Shown: positions 17,288-27,817, counted from the first letter of the stretch. The stretch: 64,000 nt of DNA from Enterobacter mori (GCF_025244905.1 NZ_CP104285.1:2480001-2544000), one strand, 5' to 3'. Numbers and translations: made by a program. Notes: a model not told the origin generated them from the letters alone.

Positions 17288-18340
17288 TTACGGGGTCGGT
17301 TTTTTATTGAGCGTTTCTTTCAGTTGACCAATTAACTCACGGCGGAAATCGCCCAGACGAGGCTTATCGCCATCGATCCAGGGCAGCGGACGGCACACTT
17401 CCATCGCTTTGATACCCAAGCGAGCAGTCAGCAAACCGGCACCAATCCCCTGAGCAGCACGTGCGGACAGACGCGCCGCCAGATCTTGTGACATCCAGTC
17501 CATACCCACTTCACGAACCAGCTCACTGGCACCGGCAAACGCGATATTCAGCATCACCAGCTTGAACAGGCGCAGACGGCTGTAATAGCCCAGTTCGATG
17601 CCGTACAGATTCGCGATACGGTTAATCAAACGCAGGTTACGCCAGGCGATAAATGCCATATCTACCAGTGCCAGCGGGCTGACGGCTATCATCAGCGTGG
17701 ACTCCGCCGCCGAACGGCTGATTTCACGTCGCGCCTGCGCATCAAGCACCGGCTGCACCAGGTGAGAATAAAGCGTCACCACTTCACGATCGTTCTGAGT
17801 CTCATGAATAGCGGCATGCCAGCGTTGAAGCGCCGGGTGCGACTTGTCTATCCCGGCCTGTGCGGCCAGTTTCTCACAAAAGTCCCGCCCCTTTCCCGTG
17901 CCGTGGCTGTGAAGCAGATCCCGGGCGATATCTCGCTCGTGCGCGCGCTGTCGCAAACGCCACAGACGCCGCCACTCGGTAGCAACCGACCCGACACCCG
18001 CCCCCACAATCAGCGCACCCGCAGCACATCCACCCAGCGCAACCCAGTCCTGGGTTTGCCAGGCGTTGATCGTCCACTGAACGCCCTGACCCACCACGCT
18101 TACACCAAATAACGCCAGCCCGGCAGTGACCATCTTCCGCCACAGGCTACGTTTCGGGCGTAAGGCCGCTTCAACAACCGCTTCAGCCGGGCCGTCCTCG
18201 ACGCCGGGCTCTTCAGTCAGCACTGGAGCAAAGTTATCAGCCTGCGCGCCGTTAAAGGTTTGCGCCGTTTTAAACGCCTCCTGATGCTCTTTCTCAAGCG
18301 TCCCGGTAAAGTCAATGCGCGGTTTTAACGGTTCCGTCAT
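17288..18340 (-). CDS. ycjF: Inner-membrane protein YcjF (UPF0283/DUF697)
   Basis: 350-residue predicted inner-membrane protein. The polar N-terminal 70 residues are followed by two transmembrane helices (about 72-92 and 100-122), a soluble segment and the DUF697 region, with further hydrophobic helices including [19 protein letters not shown]. It begins inside ycjX: the ATGA overlap of 4 bp implies translational coupling. In E. coli, ycjX and ycjF are stress-induced and follow the phage-shock and heat-shock response, but their biochemical function is not known. Length is close to that of the E. coli protein (353). Confidence 0.93.
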   Translation of the reverse strand: MTEPLKPRIDFTGTLEKEHQEAFKTAQTFNGAQADNFAPVLTEEPGVEDGPAEAVVEAALRPKRSLWRKMVTAGLALFGVSVVGQGVQWTINAWQTQDWVALGGCAAGALIVGAGVGSVATEWRRLWRLRQRAHERDIARDLLHSHGTGKGRDFCEKLAAQAGIDKSHPALQRWHAAIHETQNDREVVTLYSHLVQPVLDAQARREISRSAAESTLMIAVSPLALVDMAFIAWRNLRLINRIANLYGIELGYYSRLRLFKLVMLNIAFAGASELVREVGMDWMSQDLAARLSARAAQGIGAGLLTARLGIKAMEVCRPLPWIDGDKPRLGDFRRELIGQLKETLNKKPTP

Positions 18341-19734
18341 CGCAATTTATCTCCAATCAAAAATTCCAGAGCCGCATCCAGACGAATGTGCGGTAACGGC
18401 CGATCGACGCTCATGGTTTGTGGCCGGAAGGCTTCGAACTGGAAGCCCTGATTTTGCCAAAATGCCTGACCCGGCAGACGAGCCGGTACCTCCCCAGGAT
18501 AGACGGTCAACGGCTCACCGTCGCTGAGACGGTTGCCCCGCAGTGCCGGGATTTTTTCGCCATTAACGTCAATCAATCCGCTCTGTGTCGCCTGTACCGA
18601 GGCCAGCCCGAGGCAGTCCATACCGATCCCTTCAAACGCAGCGTTCTGCCAGGCATCCTGCACCAGTTGCTGCAGCAGCGAGACCATATTGGCATGCTGA
18701 TCGACCGTCACATGGTCGGCCTTTGTGGCGGCAAAGAGCAGTTTATCGATTACCGGCGAGAACAGACGGCGGAACAGCGTGCGCTGTCCATAATGAAAAC
18801 TTTGCATCAGTTGCGTCAGCGCAAGGCGCATATCGTTAAACGCCTGCGGTCCGCTGTTGAGCGGCTGAAGGCAGTCCACCAGCACGATCTGGCGGTCGAA
18901 ACGTAAAAAGTGATTTTTGTAGAAACCTTTAACCACTTTTTCGCAGTAGTAATTGTAGCGCTCGCGCAGCATCCCGGCGTTGGTGTGCTTGTCCGCTTGC
19001 GCCAGCTTTGATTCCCCGTATGCATCCACATCCGGCCAGGGGAAGAACTGCAATGCAGGTGCCCCCGCTAAGTCGCCCGGCAGAACAAAACGGCCTGGCT
19101 GGATGAAATGCAGCCCTTCCTGTTTGCACTGATGCAGATACGCCGTCCAGGCCTCAGCAATCGTTGCCAGCCGGTTTTCATCCGCAGGGGCAAGGGGATC
19201 TAACCCCTCGCACAGCTGTCGCCATTTTGCCGACCACCCGGCACGTTGCCCCTGCAATAATCCCGTCATCTGGCGAGACCACGTCAGATAATCCTGGGCC
19301 AGCATCGGCAAATCAAGCAACCACTCACCAGGATAATCCACAATTTCCAGATAGAGTGTCGATGTATCCTTGAAGTGGCGCATGAGGGATTCATTGGAGC
19401 GAAAACGGAGCGCAAGGCGAATTTCACTCACGCCGCGCGTCGGCGTCGGCCATGTCGGCGGGTCGCCATAAAGCTGTGCCAGCCCTTCATCATAGGTGAA
19501 ACGAGGAATGCCGAAGTCGCGCTGAGGTACGCGCTTAACGCCCAGCAAACGCTCTTCGCGCACGGCGCTTAGCAGCGGCAGGCGCGCCCCGGCGTGCAGA
19601 TTCAGCAGCTGGTTCACCATCGCCGTGATGAACGCCGTTTTCCCGCTACGGCTGAGTCCCGTCACCGCCAGACGCAGATGGCGATCAACACCGCGGTTCA
19701 CCAGAGAGTTGAGTTCGTTTTTAAGTCGCTTCAT
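18337..19734 (-). CDS. ycjX: P-loop NTPase YcjX (DUF463)
   Basis: 465-residue YcjX-like NTPase. The Walker A motif [10 protein letters not shown] is near residues 25-34, and the family blocks [16 protein letters not shown] and [11 protein letters not shown] follow. [10 protein letters not shown] contains the TKAD guanine-specificity-type motif, so GTP use is likely. Orthologues belong to the sigma-32 heat-shock regulon in E. coli; the role is unknown. It forms a two-gene operon with the overlapping ycjF. The gene is divergent from ycjW, separated by 153 bp. Length matches E. coli (465). Confidence 0.93.
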   Translation of the reverse strand: MKRLKNELNSLVNRGVDRHLRLAVTGLSRSGKTAFITAMVNQLLNLHAGARLPLLSAVREERLLGVKRVPQRDFGIPRFTYDEGLAQLYGDPPTWPTPTRGVSEIRLALRFRSNESLMRHFKDTSTLYLEIVDYPGEWLLDLPMLAQDYLTWSRQMTGLLQGQRAGWSAKWRQLCEGLDPLAPADENRLATIAEAWTAYLHQCKQEGLHFIQPGRFVLPGDLAGAPALQFFPWPDVDAYGESKLAQADKHTNAGMLRERYNYYCEKVVKGFYKNHFLRFDRQIVLVDCLQPLNSGPQAFNDMRLALTQLMQSFHYGQRTLFRRLFSPVIDKLLFAATKADHVTVDQHANMVSLLQQLVQDAWQNAAFEGIGMDCLGLASVQATQSGLIDVNGEKIPALRGNRLSDGEPLTVYPGEVPARLPGQAFWQNQGFQFEAFRPQTMSVDRPLPHIRLDAALEFLIGDKLR

Positions 19735-19887
19735 CGCCGTCCTTCATTGCGTGAAAACCTGAAATGCATGGCTTCAGAATACAATAAATGGGGGCAGATC
19801 GTTGATTATCAATTCTTATTTATTGCTATTGCCGTTTTCTCTCCAGTAAGATGAACGACACTGCTGTTTGTCTGGAGTGAGAGGTGT

Positions 19888-20898
19888 ATGTCACCCACTA
19901 TCTATGATATCGCCCGGGTTGCTGGCGTTTCCAAATCAACCGTGTCGCGCGTTCTGAATAAACAAACGAATATTTCCCCTGAAGCGCGTGACAAAGTGTT
20001 GAAGGCGATTGACGAATTAAATTATCAACCCAACAAACTTGCCCGCGCCCTGACCTCTTCTGGCTTCGACGCCATTATGGTGATTTCAACGCGTTCAACC
20101 AAAACGACTGCCGGTAACCCTTTCTTCTCTGATGTTCTTCATACCATTACGGCTAAAGCTGAAGAAGAAGGTTTTGACGTTATTTTGCAGACCTCTAAAA
20201 GCAGTGAAGACGACCTGCTAAAATGCGTGAGCAAAATAAAACAGAAAATGATTAAAGGGATCATTATGCTGAGCTCACCGGCCGATGAGTCTTTTTTTAC
20301 TACCCTGGATGCGTATGGCGTACCGGTAGTCGTCATCGGTAAAGTGGAAGGCGATTTTACGAATATTTACTCCGTCGACACGGATAATTTCCATGACAGC
20401 GCCACGCTAACAGATAATTTTATTAAAAACGGGCGGCATAAAATTGCCTGCCTGCATGCGCCGCTTGATTATCATGTTTCTATTGATCGTCTTTCAGGCT
20501 ATAAAGCCAGCCTGGAAAAGAATAATATTGCTATTAATCCAGACTGGATCATCGATGGCGGGTATACCCACGAGAGCGCGCTTGCTGCGGCCATTACATT
20601 ATTGTCCTCAACCACGCCGCCTGACGCGGTATTTGCGACTGACAGCATGAAGTTACTTGGTCTTTATCGCGCGGCAGATGAGTTGAACCTGATGATCCCA
20701 GAGCAGGTTGTGGTTGCGGGATATAGCGATCCGATGCTGTCTCTCATTCTCACGCCTGCACCTGGAGGCTTTGATATCCCTACCCGCAAGCTGGGCGAAG
20801 AGAGTTGCGATCTTCTGTTTAAGCGTATCGCCGGCGATCCTGCGCCACAAAAGGTACTTGTTGATACCCATTTTTCACTTGCAGCCTCCCTACGGTAA
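19888..20898 (+). CDS. ycjW: LacI-family regulator YcjW
   Basis: 336-residue LacI-type repressor. The helix-turn-helix ([21 protein letters not shown], split here for length as residues 4-24) and hinge [11 protein letters not shown] are canonical, followed by a periplasmic-binding-protein-like sugar sensor domain. It lies on the opposite strand to the ycj sugar genes, at the end of the cluster. E. coli YcjW represses this cluster and has been linked to pspE and hydrogen sulfide production. Two identical 14-bp quasi-palindromes (at 33635 and 23689) are the best candidates for its operators. The start has GGAGTGAGAGG upstream. Confidence 0.92.
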   Translation: MSPTIYDIARVAGVSKSTVSRVLNKQTNISPEARDKVLKAIDELNYQPNKLARALTSSGFDAIMVISTRSTKTTAGNPFFSDVLHTITAKAEEEGFDVILQTSKSSEDDLLKCVSKIKQKMIKGIIMLSSPADESFFTTLDAYGVPVVVIGKVEGDFTNIYSVDTDNFHDSATLTDNFIKNGRHKIACLHAPLDYHVSIDRLSGYKASLEKNNIAINPDWIIDGGYTHESALAAAITLLSSTTPPDAVFATDSMKLLGLYRAADELNLMIPEQVVVAGYSDPMLSLILTPAPGGFDIPTRKLGEESCDLLFKRIAGDPAPQKVLVDTHFSLAASLR

Positions 20899-20925
20899 TA
20901 CCAGGGGCGGTTAGCCCCTGGTATT
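20897..20925. terminator. Hairpin between convergent ycjW and ompG
   Basis: Perfect 12-bp inverted repeat AATACCAGGGGC / GCCCCTGGTATT with a 5-nt loop. The left arm contains the ycjW stop codon. There is no long T run, so termination efficiency is uncertain. Confidence 0.65.
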
Positions 20926-20932
20926 GTGTCGA

Positions 20933-21847
20933 TCAGAATGCGTAATTCACGCCAACGCCCGCATAGTGGAAGCGGTCGCTTTCACCTTCATCATGGTTTT
21001 CCCACTCATAGGCGTATTCCAGCGTCATGGATAAACCATTGTTGAAATCATAAGCGTAGAGGAGACCAAGTCGGTTGAAATCGTGCCCTTCACGCTCAGG
21101 ATCGTCCTGCCAGTCCCAGTTCGACCAGCGATCAAGCCCAAGGCGGGTATAAGGTGTTAGCGTCGTCTGGCCTAACGAAATGGGCAGATACGCGCGAATT
21201 TCCTGCGTCGAAAATTCGCCGTTATCACGGGAACTGTCCATATTAAAACCGCGCTCTAAATAGTAATTCACTTTAGCGGCGAAGGTTTCGTTGAGGGTCC
21301 AGGTAAAGCCCGTTTCAGTTTCGACACGGCTGTCAGAATATCCTGTTTTTTCCAGGTCATTGGCAAACTGATACATGGCAAACCAGCCGCCGAAACGCCA
21401 GTCATCGGTTAATTTAATATCCCAGTCAGGTTGAATTTTATAGCGCTGCATATTAGCACTGCCATCTTTCGCGCCCTTTTCATCTTTGAAGTGATATCCA
21501 TAATTACGGAAACCACCCGTCAGGCCGAGTGTGAAATCATCCGATCCAATAAAGCGATAGCGCAATTCAAATTCAGGACGGTCGAAATAGGTTCCGCGTG
21601 TCATGCTGCTGTAATCAACTGGCCCTTCCTGATACATCGCCATCGAAATTGTCCACGCATCCCAGGTGGCGTTAAACCACACGGAGGGTTCATATAAACC
21701 ATCTTTATCGTCGCCCTGACCTTCTACGTTTTCAATTTCATACATTGCACCGATATTAAACGCCCAGTGTTTAGCCGTTTCTTCGGCTTGCGCGCAGCTA
21801 ACCCCTGCGCACAGCACGAGCGCAGCACTTCGTAGTAGAGTACTCAT
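20933..21847 (-). CDS. ompG: Outer-membrane porin OmpG
   Basis: 304-residue monomeric 14-stranded beta-barrel porin with a wide pore that passes oligosaccharides. A signal peptide ends near residue 21 (CAQA), and the mature protein begins EETAKHWAFNIGAMYEIENVEG. Alternating-residue strands continue to the end, closing with a C-terminal phenylalanine (GVGVNYAF), the signal for BAM assembly. The blocks KVNYYLERGFNMD and LDRWSNWDWQDD are nearly identical to E. coli OmpG. It is the last gene of the ycj cluster and probably delivers the sugars that the YcjNOP-V importer takes up. An intrinsic terminator just upstream may reduce read-through from ycjV. Confidence 0.97.
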   Translation of the reverse strand: MSTLLRSAALVLCAGVSCAQAEETAKHWAFNIGAMYEIENVEGQGDDKDGLYEPSVWFNATWDAWTISMAMYQEGPVDYSSMTRGTYFDRPEFELRYRFIGSDDFTLGLTGGFRNYGYHFKDEKGAKDGSANMQRYKIQPDWDIKLTDDWRFGGWFAMYQFANDLEKTGYSDSRVETETGFTWTLNETFAAKVNYYLERGFNMDSSRDNGEFSTQEIRAYLPISLGQTTLTPYTRLGLDRWSNWDWQDDPEREGHDFNRLGLLYAYDFNNGLSMTLEYAYEWENHDEGESDRFHYAGVGVNYAF

Positions 21848-21874
21848 TAAAATATTCCTTTATAATTAACAAAC

Positions 21875-21901
21875 AAAAAAACCGGAAATTTGCATTTCCG
21901 G
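21875..21901 (-). terminator. Terminator between ycjV and ompG
   Basis: On the minus strand, stem CCGGAAAT / ATTTCCGG with a 4-nt loop is followed by seven T residues (21875-21881). It begins about 12 bp after the ycjV stop and precedes ompG. Confidence 0.8.
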
Positions 21902-21913
21902 CAAACACCTTTC

Positions 21914-22996
21914 TTATCTAATAGCCGCCTCGGTATCCGCGTCGAAGAAATGGCACTTAGTCATATCAAACTGGATGCCGATAGTGTCTCCGGCAACGTA
22001 GTCATTGGCCGCACCCGCCCGAACGACCAGTTCATGCCCGCCGACGCTGGCATAAAGCATAAACTCCGCGCCCGTCAGCTCGGCTACGATCACTTTCGCG
22101 GCAATGTCTTCCCCTTGGCGTTGAAGTGTCAGAATATCTTCCGGTCGGATCCCAAACACTACGGCTTTACGTTGATAGCCCGCGGCGTTGAGTGCCGCAA
22201 GCTTCTCTTCCGGGATTTCCAGACGCAGTGTTTCCGTCACAAAATAACGGTCGTCTACTGCCCCGCGAATGAAGTTCATGGCGGGTGAACCAATAAACCC
22301 GGCGACAAACATATTCGCGGGCTCGTTATACACCTGCTTCGGTGCCCCCACCTGCTGAATAAAACCGTCCTTCAGTATCACGATACGGGTAGCCATCGTC
22401 ATCGCTTCCGTCTGATCGTGGGTCACGTAAATCATCGTGGTATTGAGTTTCTGGTGCAGCTTGCTGATTTCAGCGCGCATCTGCACGCGAAGCTTGGCGT
22501 CGAGATTGGAGAGTGGTTCATCCATCAGGAAGACACCGGCTTCACGCACTATTGCCCTGCCTAATGCCACACGCTGCCGCTGGCCGCCGGACAACGCGCC
22601 AGGTTTACGCTTGAGATATTCACGCAATCCCAGGATTTGAGCCGCCCAGTTAACGCGCTCTTCGATAACCGCAGGCGCAATTTTTTGCATCTTCAGGCCA
22701 AACGCCATGTTGTCGTAGACCGTCATATGTGGATAGAGGGCATAGTTCTGGAAAACCATCGCGATGTCGCGAGACTTGGCGGGAACGTCGTTCATGCAGA
22801 CACCGTCAATCACCAGTTCACCGGCGCTGATCTCCTCCAGTCCGGCAATCATGCGCAGCGTTGTCGATTTACCGCAGCCAGACGGCCCGACGAAGACGAT
22901 GAACTCCTTGTCCTCAATTTCGAGGTTGAAATCCTTAACCACGTGGACCTGGTTATCGTAGATTTTCTGAATGTGTTTCAGAGACAGTTGAGCCAT
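21914..22996 (-). CDS. ycjV: Sugar ABC transporter ATPase YcjV (MalK/UgpC type)
   Basis: 360-residue ATP-binding subunit that would power the YcjNOP importer. Walker A GPSGCGKST (about 37-45), the Q-loop in VFQNYALYPHM, the signature LSGGQRQRVALGRA, Walker B VFLMDEPLSNLDAKL and the H-loop YVTHDQTEA are intact. A C-terminal TOBE-type regulatory domain of about 120 residues follows. In E. coli K-12 the corresponding gene is usually annotated as disrupted; here it is complete. It starts 2 bp after ycjU ends, so it is in the same operon. Confidence 0.95.
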   Translation of the reverse strand: MAQLSLKHIQKIYDNQVHVVKDFNLEIEDKEFIVFVGPSGCGKSTTLRMIAGLEEISAGELVIDGVCMNDVPAKSRDIAMVFQNYALYPHMTVYDNMAFGLKMQKIAPAVIEERVNWAAQILGLREYLKRKPGALSGGQRQRVALGRAIVREAGVFLMDEPLSNLDAKLRVQMRAEISKLHQKLNTTMIYVTHDQTEAMTMATRIVILKDGFIQQVGAPKQVYNEPANMFVAGFIGSPAMNFIRGAVDDRYFVTETLRLEIPEEKLAALNAAGYQRKAVVFGIRPEDILTLQRQGEDIAAKVIVAELTGAEFMLYASVGGHELVVRAGAANDYVAGDTIGIQFDMTKCHFFDADTEAAIR

Positions 22997-22998
22997 TA

Positions 22999-23676
22999 TT
23001 AATTCCTTATCAATACCGTCTGGGACGCCCAGAAATCAGTCAGGCATTTCCAGGTCAGTTCCCGCGTTGAATGAAGTTGTAATCCCGCATGGTTCAGACC
23101 AGGTCCAATCCCAACCGACAACATCCCTGCCGCATTGATCGCTTCAACGCCCGCCGCCGCATCTTCGATACCGATGGCCTCTTCAGGGCGGACATTCAGC
23201 CCTGCGCAGGCAGCGAGGAAAATCTCCGGGTCAGGCTTTGAGCAGGTAATACGAGAAGCATCAGCGCAAAAATCAAAAGCCTTATGAATGCCCAACGCCT
23301 GTAATATGCCGGGGGCGTTGAGGGAAACAGAGGCAAGCCCAATTTTGATTTTCGCCGCACGAATATCCGCCAGGACTTCGCGGATACCCGGAAGCAGCGA
23401 ATCTTGCGTCAACGACGCCAGGGACTGGACATAGAGATCGTTTTTCTTCGCGGCAAGCGCGAGGCATTGCTTGTCGTCAAACGCCCCCTCTTTTCCACCG
23501 TGTTGCAGGATCCGCTGCAGGGAATCCATGCGGCTAATTCCCTTTAGCTGCTCGTTAAACGCCTCGTCGATGGTGATGCCAATCTCCTGTGCCACGCTAC
23601 GCCAGGCCAGGAAATGCAGATGTGCGGTATCGGTGATCACGCCATCCAGATCAAATACAACAGCATTAAGCGTCAT
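22999..23676 (-). CDS. ycjU: Beta-phosphoglucomutase YcjU
   Basis: 225-residue HAD-superfamily enzyme that interconverts beta-D-glucose 1-phosphate and glucose 6-phosphate, the step needed after phosphorolysis by YcjT. The nucleophile motif [15 protein letters not shown] (D-x-D) starts near residue 7; the lysine of CSKPDPEIF and the [11 protein letters not shown] metal-binding motif are present. The ATG at 23676 was chosen since GGAGGGG lies 6-8 nt upstream and it aligns with E. coli. The longer frame to 23703 is unlikely. It overlaps the end of ycjT by 11 bp, which suggests coupled translation. Confidence 0.94.
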   Translation of the reverse strand: MTLNAVVFDLDGVITDTAHLHFLAWRSVAQEIGITIDEAFNEQLKGISRMDSLQRILQHGGKEGAFDDKQCLALAAKKNDLYVQSLASLTQDSLLPGIREVLADIRAAKIKIGLASVSLNAPGILQALGIHKAFDFCADASRITCSKPDPEIFLAACAGLNVRPEEAIGIEDAAAGVEAINAAGMLSVGIGPGLNHAGLQLHSTRELTWKCLTDFWASQTVLIRN

Positions 23677-25948
23677 AGCGCCCCTCCGTGGTAGCGGTCC
23701 CATTCATGGGCGTGAGAAAATCCGTACGTGCAAAGGTCTGCAGCCCCGAGACGTTAAGGGTTTTACCCCATAGCGTTAACGTGACGGGTGCAGAGGATTC
23801 AACGGTCAACGCATCATGTTCAAATGAGAAACGCATTTGCGCGTTACGCCACCGCAACGGGAAGCTCAGTTTTCGCCAGTGGGCAGGCAATTTCGGCGCG
23901 AGATGAAGTTCCCCTTCCACAATCTGCAACCCGGCAAAACCCTGAATCACACCCGACCAGATGGCACCGGTCGCGGCGGCGTGAATACCGTCATCGCTGC
24001 TGTGCGGATCGTCACCCAGGTCGATGGCGACACCGTCACGCCATAAGAGATATGCCCCTTCAGTGTCCCCGCAACGCGCAGTCACGATCCCGTGAATGGC
24101 CTTGCTCAGCGAAGAGTCATGTATGGTACGCGGCTCGTAGAAAGCCAGGTTGGCAGCGCACTGTTGTGGGGTAAACCTTTCCGGCAGCAGGTAGTTGAGC
24201 ATCACCACATCGGCCTGCTTGAGGATCTGCATCTCATTCACTTCAGCGCGAGAGTAATCAAGCAAAATGGTTTGTTTACCCGCTTTCGCTTTATAGCGAC
24301 TAAGATCGATAGCCGGTTTCGTCATGAAGGTATCATCCTGAGGAAGGACACCTTCGGCATTTGCCTCCGGAAGCCATAAACGCGTCAGAAAACGTGTGGC
24401 ATTCGTCAGGAAGGCGGCATCTTCCCGACCAAACATCGACATAAACTGGCGGGCACAGGAGACGTTATGCCAGGCCAGATAGTTGGTGTAAGCGTTGTTG
24501 TTGACGTGTTCGGTGTATTCATCCGGCCCGATCACATCATGGATTTCCAGACGACCGTTGGCTTCGATGGCACGCCCCATCCAGAACGTTGCCGTCTCCA
24601 TCAGTAACGTCAAACCTTCATTGCGCATAAAGGCGTCATCCCGTGTCGCCTGCCAGTAAGCGACAACAGCCCACGCGATATCCGCCACAATGTGGTGTTC
24701 GGCCAGCGCAGAGGCCACTTTCTGACGTGTGCCCGTACGAATGTTGATTGCCGCGAATTCCGGCGTCTCCTCCTGACCACTCGCGGCGCTTTCCCACGGG
24801 AACAGCGCGCCAGGCCAACCGTTACGACGCGCTTTTTCACGTGCTCCACAGAGGTTAAGCCAGCGATAGCGCAGCAGGTTGCGGGCAATCTGTGGACGGG
24901 TGAACAGATGGAAAGGCAGCAAGAAAATTTCGGTATCCCAGAAGACGTGACCTTTGTACCCTTCCCCGGTCAAACCTTTGGCGGCGATGCTGCTTCGCTC
25001 GTCATGCGCTGGCGTCATGGCTGTCAGATGCCAGACGGCATAATCAAGCGCCATCTGATCCTGTTTGTCCGTGGACGCCACGTCAACCCGCGCGTCACGC
25101 CAGACGTTCTCCCAGGCATGCGCGGAGTTCTCCAGCAGCGATGCGTAACCTTTTGCCGCACACACTTTGAGATCGGCCAGCGCATTGCGCGCATAGGTTT
25201 CCTGCGAGAGCGTTTTGTCCTTGCGGTGAGCGATCCACACCAACTTTTCAAGTGTGACAGTGTCACCGGCAGGAAGCGTCAGCGAATGGTGTGCCATGAC
25301 GCGGCGATTTTTCGCGCTAAAGCAGCTGTCGCTGCTATTCGACGACAGACGGCAGCTTGTGGAGATCACCACCTCTGCCTCGCGATCCTGGGTTTCATAG
25401 ACGCCCTGCAGGTAATGCTGGTCAAAGACTCTGACAGAAACTTCGTCCAGATGCTGTCTGCCGCTGTTGGTTTGTGTCGCATCAATACCTGTTTTTAACA
25501 TCACCTGCGATGCCGCATCCAGCGGCGTGATCGACAGTTGCATTGCAACCAACGGCAGTTGAGCGAGTGACACAAAGCGACGGCTATCCAGACGATAGCG
25601 CTTCCCATCGGGCGCGCGCCAGAGAACCGTGCGACGCAGTTCGCCGTTGGCAAAATCCAGCTCGCGCTGCCAGCTCAGAATCTCCCCTGACAGGAGGGTA
25701 AAATTCACACCGTCCAGTTCAATCTCGATGCCTGTAATATCCGGCAGGTTGATCAATTCAGTGGTTTCATTCCGACCCGCGCGATGATACAGCCCCGCCA
25801 GATACATGCCTCTGGTTTGCTGGGTATAGTCCTCCTCATGCGCAGCGCGAATGCCCATATAGCCATTGCCGCAGGCCATAATAGAAGCGAATTTGTTCAG
25901 GCTGTGTGGACAAAAGCCCGGATCGGTTAATACAGACACGTTCAGCAT
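23666..25948 (-). CDS. ycjT: Kojibiose phosphorylase YcjT (GH65)
   Basis: 760-residue cytoplasmic glycoside phosphorylase of family GH65 that splits kojibiose (glucosyl-alpha-1,2-glucose) with phosphate into glucose and beta-glucose 1-phosphate. The E. coli orthologue has this activity. The (alpha/alpha)6 barrel block [13 protein letters not shown] and the catalytic acid in [17 protein letters not shown] are present, together with the phosphate-binding histidine/serine loops near the C-terminus. It lies between ycjS and ycjU, overlapping both, so enzyme and mutase are translationally linked. A 14-bp sequence identical to the ycjM operator lies inside its last codons. Confidence 0.94.
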   Translation of the reverse strand: MLNVSVLTDPGFCPHSLNKFASIMACGNGYMGIRAAHEEDYTQQTRGMYLAGLYHRAGRNETTELINLPDITGIEIELDGVNFTLLSGEILSWQRELDFANGELRRTVLWRAPDGKRYRLDSRRFVSLAQLPLVAMQLSITPLDAASQVMLKTGIDATQTNSGRQHLDEVSVRVFDQHYLQGVYETQDREAEVVISTSCRLSSNSSDSCFSAKNRRVMAHHSLTLPAGDTVTLEKLVWIAHRKDKTLSQETYARNALADLKVCAAKGYASLLENSAHAWENVWRDARVDVASTDKQDQMALDYAVWHLTAMTPAHDERSSIAAKGLTGEGYKGHVFWDTEIFLLPFHLFTRPQIARNLLRYRWLNLCGAREKARRNGWPGALFPWESAASGQEETPEFAAINIRTGTRQKVASALAEHHIVADIAWAVVAYWQATRDDAFMRNEGLTLLMETATFWMGRAIEANGRLEIHDVIGPDEYTEHVNNNAYTNYLAWHNVSCARQFMSMFGREDAAFLTNATRFLTRLWLPEANAEGVLPQDDTFMTKPAIDLSRYKAKAGKQTILLDYSRAEVNEMQILKQADVVMLNYLLPERFTPQQCAANLAFYEPRTIHDSSLSKAIHGIVTARCGDTEGAYLLWRDGVAIDLGDDPHSSDDGIHAAATGAIWSGVIQGFAGLQIVEGELHLAPKLPAHWRKLSFPLRWRNAQMRFSFEHDALTVESSAPVTLTLWGKTLNVSGLQTFARTDFLTPMNGTATTEGRYDA
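23689..23702. promoter_or_regulatory. Second copy of the putative YcjW operator, inside the ycjT end
   Basis: TGGTAGCGGTCCCA is identical to the site at the ycjM start. It lies in the last ycjT codons, just before the ycjU ribosome-binding site. A chance exact repeat of 14 bp in 64 kb is unlikely, but its position inside a coding region makes the function uncertain. Confidence 0.5.
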
Positions 25949-26997
25949 AACGTCACGCTTTCCCCTGTTTCTGCTGATTCATAGAGCGCGGCAACAAGCT
26001 GCTGGATAACCAGCCCCTGCTCCGCATCAGCAATCATGACCGGCTCTCCCTGCACATGACGAACAAAGGCGTCCATGCTGCGCAAATGTCGCCGATCGTC
26101 AGCCTCTTCGCGCTGCGTGAGAGTCTGTAATACCCCGGCTTCGTCAGTGTAAATGTGTGCCGGGAAAAGCGTTGCCCCGGCCTTTTCACCGCAGAATGAG
26201 ACATTCATGATCGACTGCTCGCGAATATTCAGGGCAAACGAGGTGTCCAGACGCAGGATGCCGCCGTTGCAGAATTCAATCGTGCCGAACAGCGCATCTT
26301 CAACGGTAAACTGAGCCGGATCCCACTCACCAAACTGGCCGCTGTTTTTCCTGTTTCCCAGTCGCTGGAAGCTGTGCGCCGTGACCCGTTTTACCGCCGG
26401 GAACCCCAGTACATACATGGCGGCATCCAGCATATGAATGCCGATATCGATCAACGGTCCGCCGCCCTGCAACGATTTGTTCGTAAAAACGCCCCAGCCC
26501 GGCACGCCACATCGACGCAGCGCCTGCGCCGTCGTGAAGTAGATCTCGCCCAGGACGCCATTCAACACGGCCTCACGCAGCAATTGCGTATCGCGTGCAA
26601 ACCGGTGGTGAAAATCATACGCCAGCACTTTTCCCGCCTTACGGGCAGCAGTACGCATCTGTTCGGCCTGCTGCGGCGTCATGGCAGGCGGCTTTTCACA
26701 CATGACATGGCATCCGGCGTCGAGCGCCGCCATAACATGTTCAAAGTGAAACCGGTTAGGCGAACAAACGCTCACCACATCCGGTCTGACCGTCTCCAGC
26801 ATGGTTCGCGCCTCCTGCCATGCAGACGGGATCCCATGACGTTCCGCAAACGCCTGTGCCTGTTCAGGGCGACTGTCCATGACAGCCACCATCTGAACAT
26901 CACTGCGTGTGGCGTAATACGAGGCATGAACTTTGTCCGCAACCTGTCCGGCGCCAATGATGGCGACGCGCAGAGGCGAAGATGTTGAAGCACTCAT
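25942..26997 (-). CDS. ycjS: D-glucoside 3-dehydrogenase YcjS
   Basis: 351-residue NAD-dependent oxidoreductase of the Gfo/Idh/MocA family. The Rossmann motif VAIIGAGQVADKVHA is at the N-terminus, followed by the family's CEKPPAMTPQQA motif with the catalytic lysine and the LIDIGIHMLDAAMYVLG block with the D-x-x-x-H pair. The E. coli enzyme interconverts D-glucosides and their 3-keto forms and works with YcjR and YcjQ. The ATG at 26997 is chosen by alignment to E. coli (MSASTSSPLRV); starts at 27009 or 27018 would overlap or abut the ycjR stop. It overlaps ycjT by 7 bp. Confidence 0.9.
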   Translation of the reverse strand: MSASTSSPLRVAIIGAGQVADKVHASYYATRSDVQMVAVMDSRPEQAQAFAERHGIPSAWQEARTMLETVRPDVVSVCSPNRFHFEHVMAALDAGCHVMCEKPPAMTPQQAEQMRTAARKAGKVLAYDFHHRFARDTQLLREAVLNGVLGEIYFTTAQALRRCGVPGWGVFTNKSLQGGGPLIDIGIHMLDAAMYVLGFPAVKRVTAHSFQRLGNRKNSGQFGEWDPAQFTVEDALFGTIEFCNGGILRLDTSFALNIREQSIMNVSFCGEKAGATLFPAHIYTDEAGVLQTLTQREEADDRRHLRSMDAFVRHVQGEPVMIADAEQGLVIQQLVAALYESAETGESVTLC

Positions 26998-27011
26998 CAC
27001 GCATGTCATCC

Positions 27012-27800
27012 TTAGCATTCACGCAAATAAGTGAGCGAATCCTGATAAGCCTGCGCAGGATTGTCAGCACGAACACGACACTCATACACCACGTAACCCT
27101 GATAATCGTCAGCACGCAGCTGATCGAACAGGCTGGCAAAATCGAGGCTGCCGCTGCCCGGCTGGTAGCGGTGGTTATCTGCGATGTGGACATGACCCAG
27201 CAGATCGCGGTTGTGGTGCAGCGCATCCGTTAACGAATCTTCTTCGATGTTCATATGATAGAAATCGCCGATGATCTGCACATGTTTGAGCGCATTCTCT
27301 TCAATATAACGACGCGCATCCGCCAGGGTGTTGATCATGTGGTCCTGATAGCGATTCAGCGGCTCCAGGTATACCGTCGTCCCGGTGCGTGCGGCCACTT
27401 CATCCAGCCAGCGAAGCGAGGCACTGACAGCTATGCGGTCACCGTCCAGGCTACGCGGAGAGGTCATTGGCGGCAGACGGAAGGTAAACATCCCCCAGGC
27501 CGCAGGGACGATAATGCCCTTACCGCCCACTTCTGCAAGCGCTTCCAGAATACGTTCAATCTGCTGTAAACCGTTAAGACGGCGTTCTTCGATAAAGTCA
27601 CCGATCCAGCCGTCGTATCCGCCGCATGCCGTTGTCACCGGTAGGCCAGTGGCTTTAATGGCGGCTTTCACTTCGTCGAGATTATCGACCAGCAGTCGGC
27701 CATCAATTTCGTAGCCATCAAAACCCATCGCTTTGATGTACTCGAATTTTTCCATGATATTGGTCGGGAAAAAGGCCTGGTTTTGTGTTGCGATCTTCAT
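27012..27800 (-). CDS. ycjR: 3-keto-glycoside epimerase/isomerase YcjR
   Basis: 262-residue TIM-barrel protein of the xylose isomerase-like family. Metal-binding carboxylates and histidines are seen in VYLEPLNRYQDH, IIGDFYHMNIEE and LGHVHIADNHRYQPGSG. In E. coli it epimerises 3-keto-D-gulosides to 3-keto-D-glucosides, between the dehydrogenases YcjQ and YcjS. The gene is in the middle of the ycj operon, 17 bp after ycjQ and shortly before ycjS. Length equals the E. coli protein. Confidence 0.93.
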   Translation of the reverse strand: MKIATQNQAFFPTNIMEKFEYIKAMGFDGYEIDGRLLVDNLDEVKAAIKATGLPVTTACGGYDGWIGDFIEERRLNGLQQIERILEALAEVGGKGIIVPAAWGMFTFRLPPMTSPRSLDGDRIAVSASLRWLDEVAARTGTTVYLEPLNRYQDHMINTLADARRYIEENALKHVQIIGDFYHMNIEEDSLTDALHHNRDLLGHVHIADNHRYQPGSGSLDFASLFDQLRADDYQGYVVYECRVRADNPAQAYQDSLTYLREC

Positions 27801-27817
27801 TGCTTGCTCTCCTTAGC

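Noticed and set aside
24692..25498. 268-codon open frame opposite ycjT
   Set aside because: Antisense to a clear GH65 gene; rich in Arg, Cys and His with no family pattern, as expected of a shadow frame.
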